Below are positions 53,727 to 62,825 of a DNA stretch of 62,970 nucleotides, one piece after another. The stretch is from Tuberibacillus calidus DSM 17572 (GTDB lineage Bacteria > Bacillota > Bacilli > Bacillales > Sporolactobacillaceae): positions 1 through 62,970 of the forward strand of contig NZ_AUMM01000023.1 of the NCBI RefSeq assembly GCF_000430685.1. Reading direction: 5' to 3'. Below the pieces are notes generated by a model that did no database searches, was not told where the DNA came from, and saw nothing but the letters and a program-made list of their open reading frames with translations. The position numbers and the translations under genes are program-made. Position 1 is the stretch's first letter. The number at the start of each line of letters is the position of its first letter.

Positions 53727-53768
53727 GCTCTGCCATCACCTAAAAGGTATAGCAGAGCCGTTTTTTTA
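53727..53768. terminator. second terminator, shared with yhzD on the minus strand
   Basis: GCTCTGC and GCAGAGC enclose an inner ACCT/AGGT helix. Seven T follow on the plus strand and TTTATTT on the minus strand, so it can act both ways. Confidence 0.72.
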
Positions 53769-53951
53769 TCGGTGAAAATGTATGAGTTTTCCGGAAGTGG
53801 ATGTGACGCGGCTCGTATGATTCTCATACCCATGTTCTAAAAGCCACGCTTCGCCCTTTTTTCTTCCTTCCCGGTCGTTATCAGCTTCAATCGTTTCATC
53901 GACCAGTTTTGTTCCGTCTTTTTCGTAAACCGTGATAATGTAGTTTGGCAT
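53766..53951 (-). CDS. yhzD: YhzD-like small protein
   Basis: A 61-residue soluble protein: YIITVYEKDGTKLVDETIEA, then EAWLLEHGYENHTSRVTSTS and GKLIHFHR. The pattern and the ending GKL-x-x-FHR match B. subtilis YhzD, a protein of unknown function. ATG 53951 has GGGAGG upstream. It is divergent from yhaO. Confidence 0.82.
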   Translation of the reverse strand: MPNYIITVYEKDGTKLVDETIEADNDREGRKKGEAWLLEHGYENHTSRVTSTSGKLIHFHR

Positions 53952-54235
53952 AGACGGCCCTCCCCATTGTCGGTTGTTTCTTGTCTTTTTTTATATTATA
54001 AGACTTTTTCGACAGGCGATAAAGCCTGAAATGGGAGAGCGAGTCAATTTTTTGCCAATGAGCGAAAGAGAAAAGGATAGACACGAACTTACATATAGCG
54101 GCAACTGGTTTGTTATGAATCAAAACTAAGGTCAAAAGTTACTTCACACCAATTCATCCAGGTTTCAACAGGGAACATATGGTCGTCTCTATGGGGTTGT
54201 GATAAAATGAAGCTAGAGAAACGGAGGGGTTGTTC

Positions 54236-55456
54236 ATGTCCGTCACTTTTATACATGCGGCTGACTTACATTTGGACAGGCCTTTTCTAGGGATCGACGG
54301 CTGTGGTGAGACAATGAAAAAACGCGTACGCGAAAGCACGTTTTCGGCCTTTTCCCGTTTAATCCAAACCGCCATAGCCCGAAAAGTCGATTTTATTTTG
54401 TTGGCTGGGGATATTTTTGACGGGGAAACACGCGGCTTGCGGGCTGAAACGCAATTTAAGGCGCTTATCCGTCCACTCGCCGATTATGACATAGCCGTTT
54501 ATATGCTTCATGGGAACCACGACCCGTTGGATCGTCACTGGTCGGGTCTCACATATGGGGAGCATGTACAGATTTTTGGGCCGAGCCCGGAACGGAAGAC
54601 GCACCGCTTGAAAAATGGACAAACAGTGAATATTTATGGATTCAGCTACGGCTCCCGGCATATTCCAGACAATATGATTGCCCTTTATAAAAAAGAACCT
54701 GGGGCGGATTACCATATTGCCATGCTCCACGGCAGTCTGAAAGGTAATAGCGATCATGACGTCTACGCGCCTTTTACACTGTCTGATTTGTTAGCTAAAG
54801 ACATGGATTACTGGGCGCTCGGTCATATTCACAAAAGGGCTGTGCTGAACGACAACCCACCCATCATCTATCCGGGGTCTTTACAAGGATTATCCGCGAA
54901 AGAAACGGGAGAAAAAGGCTTTTATATTGTAACGCTCCATCACGGTCATACCAAAACCGAGTTTATCAAAACGAGCGGCATTATCTGGGAGACCGCTGAA
55001 CTGGATGTGACCGGTGTCGAGACGTTTGATGAATTGGTAAAGCGCGCTGAGCAAAAGAAGGAAGAGCATCGAAAAAAGCAAGATGCGGTCTTGCTGCGTT
55101 TGGTTTTAACAGGAGAAGCCTCGTTCATACCGCAAACTGACAGTGATTTACTCGAAGTGCTGCGAGTGCTGGAAGATGAACGGGAAAATTTTGTGTGGGT
55201 GACAGAGATAAGACAAGCTGTTTCTCTGCCTTTAGACCGAAGTAAGCTTGCGAGTTCTTCACATTTTATCGGGGATATCATCCGTTTGATTGACCAGAAG
55301 CAAACGGTTGTTGAAGATGTAGCTATGTTGTATGGTCACCATCGTGCCAAAAAATACCTCACCCCACTGACGGATGTGGATCAACGCCAATTGTTAGAGG
55401 AAGCGGAAAAATTGATTTTAATGGGTTTAACCCAACAAAATTCCCCCCATCGCTAG
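54236..55456 (+). CDS. yhaO: SbcD-like DNA repair metallophosphoesterase (YhaO)
   Basis: A 406-residue calcineurin-like nuclease subunit. The five metal motifs are visible in order: DLHLDRP, LAGDIFDG, HGNHDPLD, MLHGSLKG and LGHIHKR. It pairs with YhaN as an SbcCD-like complex for DNA ends or double-strand breaks (known from family comparison). ATG 54236 is six bases after GGAGGGG. It ends 11 bases before the yhaN start codon and is clearly co-transcribed with it. Confidence 0.93.
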   Translation: MSVTFIHAADLHLDRPFLGIDGCGETMKKRVRESTFSAFSRLIQTAIARKVDFILLAGDIFDGETRGLRAETQFKALIRPLADYDIAVYMLHGNHDPLDRHWSGLTYGEHVQIFGPSPERKTHRLKNGQTVNIYGFSYGSRHIPDNMIALYKKEPGADYHIAMLHGSLKGNSDHDVYAPFTLSDLLAKDMDYWALGHIHKRAVLNDNPPIIYPGSLQGLSAKETGEKGFYIVTLHHGHTKTEFIKTSGIIWETAELDVTGVETFDELVKRAEQKKEEHRKKQDAVLLRLVLTGEASFIPQTDSDLLEVLRVLEDERENFVWVTEIRQAVSLPLDRSKLASSSHFIGDIIRLIDQKQTVVEDVAMLYGHHRAKKYLTPLTDVDQRQLLEEAEKLILMGLTQQNSPHR

Positions 55457-55467
55457 AGGTGTCGTTT

Positions 55468-58400
55468 ATGAAAATATTAGAAATCCAGATTGATCGGTTC
55501 GGCCTTTTTCACCATTGGCAAGTCTCCTTTGATGAAGCAGCTTTTTTAACCGTATACGGCCCTAATGAAGCGGGGAAATCCACCCTCGTTAACTTTATCA
55601 AATGCATTTTTTTCGGTTTCCCGAGAAAAGCTGATTTACTTCCGTATTTAAATGATGGTGGCAATCCTCACGATGTCGGTGGCAGCATCACGTTACAGAC
55701 GAAGCAATGGGGAAAGCTAAAAATCGTTCGCTATTATCAAAGAAATGGCGGAAAAGCAACGTTTTTTAATGAAAATGGGGACGTTTTGTCCGAAGAAGCG
55801 TGGTATAGCTTTCTTCATGGGATCGACCGGGATGTGTTTGAGGCGGTCTTTTGTTTTGACTTGGAAGGCTTAAAAGGCATTGAAAGGCTTAAAGCGGAAG
55901 AATTCAACCGCTTTCTGTTCAACACAGGAATGGTCGGGGAGCGGCAATTGTCTGATCTAGAAAAATCATTAGAAAAACAAGCCGGGGCGCTGTTTAAGCC
56001 GGGGGGAAGGTTACCTCTTATCAATCAGACTTTACTGGAGTTAGATGCGCTCCAGGCTAAGCTCACCGAGTGGAAAAAACAGATGGATGACTATTTGACA
56101 CTCAAAAACCAATCGGAGCAACTGAAAAAAGACATAGAAAGCGCCGTATCTTCCAAACGGGATTTGGAAAAACAGAGACATGTTTTTCAACGGTATAAAG
56201 CCGCTGAACCTCTAGTGATCGATATCATTAGCGTAAAAGAAGCGCTTAACCAGTTTCCTGACTTATCGCGTTTTCCGGAGGACGCAAAAACCCGTTATGA
56301 CCACTGGCGCACACAAGTCGCAAGTTATCAAGGTGAACTTGATGAACTGGAAACGAAAATGGCGCCGATTAAGACAGCCCTTTCGCAATTCGGAGCGGAA
56401 GACGACATCTTACAGGTTGAAAAGCAGTTGACAGCCCTTCAAAGACAAGCTTCCGAGCGCTCGCTATGGGAACGTGAATGGGAGCTGAGGCGTGAACGAC
56501 TCCGCCGTGAAAAAGTGGTTTTGCATGCCGATTTGGAGCAGCTAGGAATGACCGAGGACGACCTCGAAACGCTGAAAAACATGCCGCTTGACCTCGACTC
56601 AAAACAGTGGCTAAGAGATGAGATGAATCGCTGGCAGACGGAAGCGGAGCGAAGCCGAGCCATTGAAGCTGCATGCGATACGGCAGAGGAAAAGCTCCGC
56701 GCTCTGAAGGAAAGGCGGGCTGAACTCCAGAACAGTATATTGTCGGAAGCTGCGTTTCAAGAGTTAGAAAATACGTGGCGAAAACATCAACCGGAACAAC
56801 TCGCCGCAGAAAAAGCACATCTAGAAGAAAAGTGGATGACACTAAAAAAAGCAAAAGAAAACGCCAAATGGCTCTCCGGTTTTAGAATAGCCGCCGTGCT
56901 CATACCTGCGCTTTTTTTTATAGGGTTCGCGCTTTTAACCCTTCACGACCATCCGTTATGGGCTGGGCTTTCCATCATTTTGGGCGGGAGCTTTTCGTTT
57001 TTGGTATGGCGGCTTTTCGGGGCACTTCGTGAGCGCTTGATGCCGCAAATGGACGAAAAGGCTTTGCGCGCACAGCTCTCAGCGTTGGAAGATCAGGACG
57101 CGGTGGACATTCATGAGCTGCAAAGCGTCTATCAGCAAGAAAAAGACCGCCGTCGGGAACTCGCTCTTGTAGAAGCGCAAATTGCCGAGGAAGAAAAAAC
57201 GTGTCGCAACTATATCCAAAAAAACGAACGGATTCAACTTAAGCTCCTTGAAATTGAAGCGGGCCTCCGTGAATGGCGCGAAGCCATTGGGCTGCCGGAG
57301 ATGGCCATTGCCTTGCTTCCCGAAGCTATTCAACTGGCTGAAAAAATTCGAAGTCAAATCCAACAAATCGAGGAACTTGAAGCCGAAGCCGCCCATTTTA
57401 AAGGCCTTTTGGCCGATTTTCGCGAGAGATATCAACAGGCTGTTTCTCTCCTAGATGCGCCCGATTTAACATTGGAGGAGGCTTTCGCTCGGCTTGAACA
57501 CGCAAAAGCTTCACGCGAGAAAAAGCAAAAACTTATAGAAGCTCTCGAACATTTTCAAGACCATTACGACACCGTTCGGGCGAAGTGCGAGCGGGCCAAA
57601 ATGGAATGTCAAAAGCTTTTGGAGCTTTCGGGAGCCGAAACCGAAGAGGCGTTTTACCGCTTTTGTTCACTCTATGTTCAAAAGAAAGAAAAAGAAAAGC
57701 AACTTCAGTCGCTCGTGACCCAGCTTCGCCATCTCGCACCGCGAGCCGAAGACAGGAAGCAATATTTTGCTTGGCTTTCAGACGGTTATTGGGAAGGTGT
57801 TTCGGATGAAGATTTTCTCAAGCAGCTGGATGAGCTAGAGTCGCATATCAAGCATCTGCAGCAAAAATTGGCCGATGCGGAGTCTCAGATCAAACATATG
57901 GAAAAGGATGAAACCTATCCCGAGCTTCTCCATGACTATAAGGAAAAACAATACGTGTTAAACGACCTCGCCAAAAAATGGGGAACCATCCGGACCGCCC
58001 AGGCTGTATTAAATGAAGCCAAAGAGCGTTATCAAGCAACGCGGCTCCCAGCTTTACTTAAGCGGGCGTCTCTTCATTTTTCTAATATTACAGCTGGCAA
58101 ATATGTCAAGCTCTATTATAACGAAGGGGACGGATTCCTTGTCGAACGATCGGATGGGGTGATTTTTTCCGCAGCATCACTGAGTCGCGGCACGCGTGAA
58201 CAACTTTATTTATCTTTAAGGCTTTCTCTTATGGATTTAATGGAAACGGATGAAGCATGGCCCCTCATCGTTGATGACGGATTTGTCAATTTTGATGCGA
58301 AAAGGCTCAAACAGGTGATGGAGATATTTAGACAAATCGGGAATCGTCGACAAATTTTATTCTTTACTTGTCATCGGCACGGTTCATCGGCTATCTTGGA

Positions 58401-58470
58401 ATTAACAAATCAAAGGCGCGAAGGGGACAGATCAAATGTCGGATCTATCATTTCGGATACTGCTCGTTGA
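55468..58470 (+). CDS. yhaN: SbcC-like AAA/ABC-type ATPase with coiled coils (YhaN)
   Basis: A 1000-residue ATPase. Walker A is GPNEAGKSTLVNF near residue 35, long coiled-coil arms fill about 180-850, two hydrophobic helices sit in the middle (AAVLIPALFFIGFALLTL and GLSIILGGSFSFLVW), and the C-terminus has the signature SLSRGTREQLYLSLR and Walker B PLIVDDGFVNFD. The membrane helices distinguish YhaN-type proteins from classical SbcC. ATG 55468 is six bases after GAGGTG. Its 3' end overlaps cssR by 35 bases. Confidence 0.93.
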   Translation: MKILEIQIDRFGLFHHWQVSFDEAAFLTVYGPNEAGKSTLVNFIKCIFFGFPRKADLLPYLNDGGNPHDVGGSITLQTKQWGKLKIVRYYQRNGGKATFFNENGDVLSEEAWYSFLHGIDRDVFEAVFCFDLEGLKGIERLKAEEFNRFLFNTGMVGERQLSDLEKSLEKQAGALFKPGGRLPLINQTLLELDALQAKLTEWKKQMDDYLTLKNQSEQLKKDIESAVSSKRDLEKQRHVFQRYKAAEPLVIDIISVKEALNQFPDLSRFPEDAKTRYDHWRTQVASYQGELDELETKMAPIKTALSQFGAEDDILQVEKQLTALQRQASERSLWEREWELRRERLRREKVVLHADLEQLGMTEDDLETLKNMPLDLDSKQWLRDEMNRWQTEAERSRAIEAACDTAEEKLRALKERRAELQNSILSEAAFQELENTWRKHQPEQLAAEKAHLEEKWMTLKKAKENAKWLSGFRIAAVLIPALFFIGFALLTLHDHPLWAGLSIILGGSFSFLVWRLFGALRERLMPQMDEKALRAQLSALEDQDAVDIHELQSVYQQEKDRRRELALVEAQIAEEEKTCRNYIQKNERIQLKLLEIEAGLREWREAIGLPEMAIALLPEAIQLAEKIRSQIQQIEELEAEAAHFKGLLADFRERYQQAVSLLDAPDLTLEEAFARLEHAKASREKKQKLIEALEHFQDHYDTVRAKCERAKMECQKLLELSGAETEEAFYRFCSLYVQKKEKEKQLQSLVTQLRHLAPRAEDRKQYFAWLSDGYWEGVSDEDFLKQLDELESHIKHLQQKLADAESQIKHMEKDETYPELLHDYKEKQYVLNDLAKKWGTIRTAQAVLNEAKERYQATRLPALLKRASLHFSNITAGKYVKLYYNEGDGFLVERSDGVIFSAASLSRGTREQLYLSLRLSLMDLMETDEAWPLIVDDGFVNFDAKRLKQVMEIFRQIGNRRQILFFTCHRHGSSAILELTNQRREGDRSNVGSIISDTAR

Positions 58471-59113
58471 AGATGAAGAAAAGCTGGCCTCAATATTAAA
58501 AACTTATCTTGAAAATGAAGGATGGAACGTGCAAGTCTTTCATTCGGCCGAAGAAGCGCTCGATTACTTGCACAGCGGCGCGCATTTATGGATTATTGAC
58601 ATCATGTTGCCGGGAATGTCCGGCTATGATTTGATCAAAAAAATCAAAGAAATCCATTCCGAACAGCCCGTCATTTTTATTTCCGCCCGCGACCGCGATT
58701 TGGATAAAATTTTCGGCCTTGAGATGGGCAGTGACGATTACCTGACAAAGCCATTTCTTCCGAAAGAGCTCGTGATCCGCGCAAAAAAACTGTTACACCG
58801 AGTGTACGGACAAGGTCTAAAAAGCCATTTTATCGAACTGTCCGATTACCGCATCGATGTCAACCGCAGGAGAGTTTTTTCCAAAGATCATGAAGAAATC
58901 CTATTGACGATGAAGGAGTTTGATGTCCTTCTTTATTTGCTCGAAAACGTCAATTTGGCGAAGACCCGGGAAGAAATTCTTCGGACGGTTTGGGGTGAGG
59001 ATTATGTGGGCTCAAACCGCGCCGTTGATGATGTTATACGCCGAATCCGAAAAAAAATGCCGCGCCTTCCTTTGGAAACTCTGTACGGTGCCGGTTACAG
59101 GATCGTGACTTAA
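58436..59113 (+). CDS. cssR: OmpR-type response regulator, CssR-like
   Basis: A 225-residue response regulator. The receiver domain has acidic residues LVEDEE, the phospho-Asp in LWIIDIMLPGMSGYDL, and the Lys in YLTKPFLPKEL. The winged-helix domain ends VDDVIRRIRKKMPRLPLETLYGAGYRI. ISARDRDLDKIFGLEMGSDDY and TKPFLPKELVIR are very close to B. subtilis CssR, which induces htrA and htrB under secretion stress. ATG 58436 lies inside yhaN and follows AGGGGACAG. The sensor kinase gene follows immediately. Confidence 0.87.
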   Translation: MSDLSFRILLVEDEEKLASILKTYLENEGWNVQVFHSAEEALDYLHSGAHLWIIDIMLPGMSGYDLIKKIKEIHSEQPVIFISARDRDLDKIFGLEMGSDDYLTKPFLPKELVIRAKKLLHRVYGQGLKSHFIELSDYRIDVNRRRVFSKDHEEILLTMKEFDVLLYLLENVNLAKTREEILRTVWGEDYVGSNRAVDDVIRRIRKKMPRLPLETLYGAGYRIVT

Positions 59114-59114
59114 A

Positions 59115-60455
59115 ATGCATGGATCATTGTCTAAACGCATTTGGCTGTCATTTATCTTTCTCGTTTTAATCATCGGCTTGATTGTCGGGTTGATTTATCC
59201 GATTTCTTTACAAAGGGCTTTAGAGCGGGATGCCTACCACACCATTGAACAAGTCCAGCTCGAACTCATACAAAATATCGATACTTTCGATATTCCTGAT
59301 TCCCATCTTGACTTCATTCAGAAACGTCAAGCGGAAAGAGCCGTCGGTCATATTTTGATTTATCAGGGACTGGAAGGAATGAAAGGTGACCCGGTGCCCG
59401 CTTCCGTCGTCAAGCAAATGCTTGATCAGGCGGCCGAACAAAAAAGTAAGGTTGGCGAGTACCATTTAACCTATCAAGGGGCAACCCTCTATTATGTCGT
59501 GCGCAATCTTAGACAAGAGCCGGCGGCCGCGTATCTTATCTCTTATATGTGGGATACGAGCACGAAACAGATGATGCAAGGACTCTGGCGCGAGTTGATT
59601 TTTGTCCTGCTCTGTGCAGGATTGGCCGCCTTGATCCTAGGTACGCTGTTGATTCGCTATTTGAAGGCTCCGTTGAAAGAGCTCGGCAACCGTTTTGAGG
59701 AAATTGCCAATCTCAATTGGAAAAAACCGTTCGAATGGAAAAGCGATGATGAATTTGGCAAGCTGTCGAAGCAATTCGAGGACATGCGCATCAACCTTAT
59801 CCGTTACGATGAAGCGCAAAAAGATTTTTTACAACGGGCTTCCCATGAACTGAAAACACCCATCATGATTATCCAAAGCTATGCCCAATCTGTAAAAGAT
59901 GGCGTCTATCCAGAAGAGCGGCTCGACGATACGATGGATATCATCTTAGAAGAAGCGGAGCTCATGGAAAAACGGGTGAAGAAGCTGCTTTATTATACGA
60001 AAGTCGACTCTCTGCGCGATGAAAAGCCGAATCGGGAAGCGGTTTCGTTCGGTCAATTGGCCGAAGTGATAAAGGAGCGGTTTGCGACGAATCGGACGGA
60101 TGTTACGATCGCGGTATCAGGTGAAGAGGTCGAATTAAAGGTGGACCCGGAACAGTGGCTCGTTGTTCTCGAAAATCTCGTCGAGAATGCACTCCGTTAC
60201 GCCAAATCTCGGATTACCCTTTCAGCAAGAACAGAAGGCGATTCGCAAGTCATGACGATTGAAAATGACGGAGAACCCATTTCGGAAGCGGAAGCGATCC
60301 GCCTGTTTGAACCATTTAACAAAGGGAAAAAAGGGCAATTCGGCTTGGGGCTTGCGATTGTTAAACGCATTGTGGAGCGCCATAAAGGGCAAATCAAAGC
60401 CGAGAATGTGGCCGGCGGCGTCCGCTTTACCATTACCGTTCCAAACGTTGGATAA
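59115..60455 (+). CDS. cssS: sensor histidine kinase, CssS-like
   Basis: A 446-residue membrane kinase. Helices at about 10-32 and 155-178 flank an extracellular sensor region of about 120 residues. HAMP, the His box ASHELKTPIMIIQSYAQS, the N box NLVENALRYA and the G box KGKKGQFGLGLAIVKRI follow. The KGKKG-x-FG-x-GL segment and the KDG(I/V)(F/Y)P motif after the His box are as in CssS. It likely senses misfolded exported proteins. ATG 59115 lies one base after the cssR stop codon; the ribosome binding site is weak, so translation is probably coupled. Confidence 0.86.
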   Translation: MHGSLSKRIWLSFIFLVLIIGLIVGLIYPISLQRALERDAYHTIEQVQLELIQNIDTFDIPDSHLDFIQKRQAERAVGHILIYQGLEGMKGDPVPASVVKQMLDQAAEQKSKVGEYHLTYQGATLYYVVRNLRQEPAAAYLISYMWDTSTKQMMQGLWRELIFVLLCAGLAALILGTLLIRYLKAPLKELGNRFEEIANLNWKKPFEWKSDDEFGKLSKQFEDMRINLIRYDEAQKDFLQRASHELKTPIMIIQSYAQSVKDGVYPEERLDDTMDIILEEAELMEKRVKKLLYYTKVDSLRDEKPNREAVSFGQLAEVIKERFATNRTDVTIAVSGEEVELKVDPEQWLVVLENLVENALRYAKSRITLSARTEGDSQVMTIENDGEPISEAEAIRLFEPFNKGKKGQFGLGLAIVKRIVERHKGQIKAENVAGGVRFTITVPNVG

Positions 60456-60591
60456 ATAGGCCGCTCCCGTTAACGTTTTTTATACTTGTTTGTCATTTTC
60501 AGACTACCCTAAGGGCAATGAAAGCCCTGTCATCGCCTAAAAGCCTTGGTTGAGCCATGTTTTTTTATAAAAAGTTTAAGGAGGAGAACCC

Positions 60592-61557
60592 ATGAAGGGC
60601 ATTGCCTATTTAACCGAGGGTGACCCGGTCAACCATTTTCTGATGATCAAATCGGCCACTCGGTCTGTAGCGAGTACTGGCAAACCGTTTATGACGCTGA
60701 TTCTACAAGATATCTCAGGGGATATTGAAGCAAAACTTTGGGACGCAACCCCCGAGGATGAAGCAACATATGTGGGAGAAGCTGTCGTCAAAGTAGAGGG
60801 GGAAATCACTTCCTTTCGCGGCAAAAAACAGTTGCGCATTCGCGACATTCGACTAGCAACCGAGCGAGATCCTTATCAGTTGAGTGATCTCGTACCGACT
60901 GCGCCGATTTCTGCCGCCGAGTTGACGGAAAAAATCACGCAATACATTTTTGAAATAAAAAATGCGGCCATGCAACGCATCACGCGCGCGCTTGTGAAAA
61001 AACACCAAAAAGCGTTTTTTGAATACCCGGCGGCGATGAAAAACCATCATGAGTATGTGTCTGGCCTCGCGTATCACGTCGTATCGATGCTCGATTTGGC
61101 TAAAGCCATTGCGTCATTGCGGCCGGAATTAAACACTGACCTCCTTTATGCGGGGATTATCCTACATGATATGGGAAAGGTCATCGAACTTTCGGGAGCG
61201 GGTGCAACGACCTATACACTGGAAGGTAAATTGCTCGGGCATATCTCCATTATGGTAAATGAAATTGCTGATATGGCAAAAACCCTTGAGATCGAAGGGG
61301 AAGAGGTCATTCTCCTTCAGCATATGATCTTAAGCCACCATTCAAAAGGCGAATGGGGCTCTCCAAAACCGCCGCTATTAATGGAGGCAGAGGTTTTGCA
61401 TATGATCGATAATTTGGATGCTAAGCTGAACATGATGCACCGCGCGCTCGAACAAACCAAACCGGGTGAGTTCACCGAACGGCTCTATGCGATGGACAAT
61501 CGTTCTTTCTATAAACCTAAGCTACAATCTGTTGGCGATAAAGTAGGGGCTGTTTGA
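60592..61557 (+). CDS. yhaM: 3'-5' exoribonuclease YhaM
   Basis: A 321-residue nuclease that trims RNA and single-stranded DNA. The N-terminal OB-fold (about 20-100: [21 protein letters not shown]) is followed by an HD domain with [37 protein letters not shown] and [14 protein letters not shown]. The length is normal. ATG 60592 lies eight bases after AAGGAGGA. In B. subtilis yhaM directly follows yhaN; here cssRS lies between. Confidence 0.95.
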   Translation: MKGIAYLTEGDPVNHFLMIKSATRSVASTGKPFMTLILQDISGDIEAKLWDATPEDEATYVGEAVVKVEGEITSFRGKKQLRIRDIRLATERDPYQLSDLVPTAPISAAELTEKITQYIFEIKNAAMQRITRALVKKHQKAFFEYPAAMKNHHEYVSGLAYHVVSMLDLAKAIASLRPELNTDLLYAGIILHDMGKVIELSGAGATTYTLEGKLLGHISIMVNEIADMAKTLEIEGEEVILLQHMILSHHSKGEWGSPKPPLLMEAEVLHMIDNLDAKLNMMHRALEQTKPGEFTERLYAMDNRSFYKPKLQSVGDKVGAV

Positions 61558-61633
61558 TAGAATTGCGTCATATTTTACAAATCTCCTTCATATCGTACTA
61601 ATAAAGAAGGACAAGATGTGAAGGAGGAGAACG

Positions 61634-61915
61634 ATGAATAAAAAAACCAAGCGCTCGTTATATTTGATCGGATTTCTCTTTGTGCTGTATATTCTTCAGC
61701 AGGCCGGTGTTTTAGGCGCTATGCTTTCTTATATCGGCGGTTTGCCGTTCTGGGTGGTTTTGGTGATGGCGGGCATACTGATTAGCTTCTGGCAATTCAT
61801 GAGGCATTCCGATGACGAGGAAAAAGAAGACGAAAAATGGATTGAGGAACAAGGCCAGGTTTTTATCCGTAGAATGCAAGAAGAAAAAGAACGGCGTCAT
61901 AAAAACATATCATAA
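61634..61915 (+). CDS. yhaL: YhaL-like sporulation protein
   Basis: A 93-residue membrane protein: two helices (SLYLIGFLFVLYILQQAGVLG and PFWVVLVMAGILISFWQFM) and a highly charged C-terminal tail (DDEEKEDEKWIEEQ). Topology, length and position after yhaM match B. subtilis YhaL, annotated as a sporulation protein. ATG 61634 has AAGGAGGAG upstream. In B. subtilis prsA comes next; here it is absent from the window. Confidence 0.85.
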   Translation: MNKKTKRSLYLIGFLFVLYILQQAGVLGAMLSYIGGLPFWVVLVMAGILISFWQFMRHSDDEEKEDEKWIEEQGQVFIRRMQEEKERRHKNIS

Positions 61916-61921
61916 ATTACT

Positions 61922-61964
61922 AAAAAAGACCGGACCCATCATTGATGATGGTCCGGTTTTTCTT
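61922..61964 (+). terminator. terminator after yhaL
   Basis: ACCGGACCCATCAT pairs with ATGATGGTCCGGT (one bulge), followed by five T. Confidence 0.85.
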
Positions 61965-62071
61965 ATTGGTAAGAAGTTTATCAGTTTTCAGGCTGACAAA
62001 ACGTCAATAGGAGACAGCCAAAAGGGTTGCTTCGGCAGGAAAGGGACTAACTACAAAGCAATTCATGTGTG

Positions 62072-62545
62072 GAAATAATATGCTTTTACTGATTGCGTAT
62101 CAAAACGTCAGTGCGAAAGTGTCAAAACGATATGCTTTTGGCGAAAACGGCCCAAAACGCCGACTAAAAAATGCCAATTCACCGGATTGCGTATCATTTC
62201 AAGGCGATTCGTGTGCGGAAATAATATGCTTTTACCGTTTGCATATTAAAACGCTGGTGCAAAAGCGTCGAAATGATATGCTTTTGTTGAAAACGGCCAA
62301 AATTGCCGCCTAAAAACTTCCAATTCACTGGATTGCGTATCATTTCAAGACGGTTTGTGTGTAGAAATAATATGCTTTTTCCGATTGCGTATCAAAACGG
62401 CCGATCGAAAGGATCAAAGTGATATGCTTTTGGCGAAAACGGCCCAAAACACCGACTAAAAAATGCCAATTCAGCCGATTGCATATTAAAACGCTGGTCC
62501 AAAAGCGTCAAAATGATATGCTTTTGTTGAAAACGGCCGGCTTTC
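62072..62545. repeat. tandem repeat array, 146-bp period, alternating A/B units
   Basis: The segment GAAATAATATGCTTTT begins at 62072, 62218 and 62364, exactly 146 bases apart; GATATGCTTTTG recurs at 62129, 62275, 62421 and, after a 52-base shortening, 62515. Units alternate between two subtypes: A contains GGCGAAAACGGCCCAAAAC, B contains TTGTTGAAAACGGCC and GCATATTAAAACGCTGG. Within each unit TATGC and GCATA or GCGTA motifs face each other, giving many small inverted repeats. No convincing gene lies in the array, and none fills the gap between 61916 and 62825 apart from a decayed fragment. Confidence 0.85.
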
Positions 62546-62698
62546 AATCGCCTGTTTCATATTGGGAAATAACACCAAAAAGTCATTAATGCCAAGCCGA
62601 TCGAACATTTTAGCTTACGGTTGGCGAAAATGCTGTCAGATAAGACATGCCGAGAAAAAATATAATGGACTTTCACTTCTTCCATCGGTTTCGGTCAT
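62486..62698 (-). pseudogene. decayed C-terminal gene fragment next to the IS
   Basis: On the minus strand one frame reads PMEEVKVHYIFSRHVLSD and continues SIFANRK to about 62613. A second frame then reads AKMFDRLGINDFLVLFPNMK to a stop at 62486, running into repeat sequence. Joined by one shift they form a natural protein segment, which the IS on the right and the repeat array on the left truncate. The tail loosely resembles STAS-type domain ends, but I cannot name the family. Confidence 0.45.
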
Positions 62699-62825
62699 TA
62701 CTTAGGGTCTACTGAATAACAAAAAAATGTTGATTTAACAAGGGTTTTTCACTTTTTTGTCGAATTTATATGCAAGGGTATGATTCGGAAACTCATCAAA
62801 AACCTTGCACTTGGAGGGACTAACT

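Noticed and set aside
62072-62545. Reading the repeat array as a CRISPR
   Set aside because: Whole 146-base units repeat without unique spacers, and no cas genes are present.
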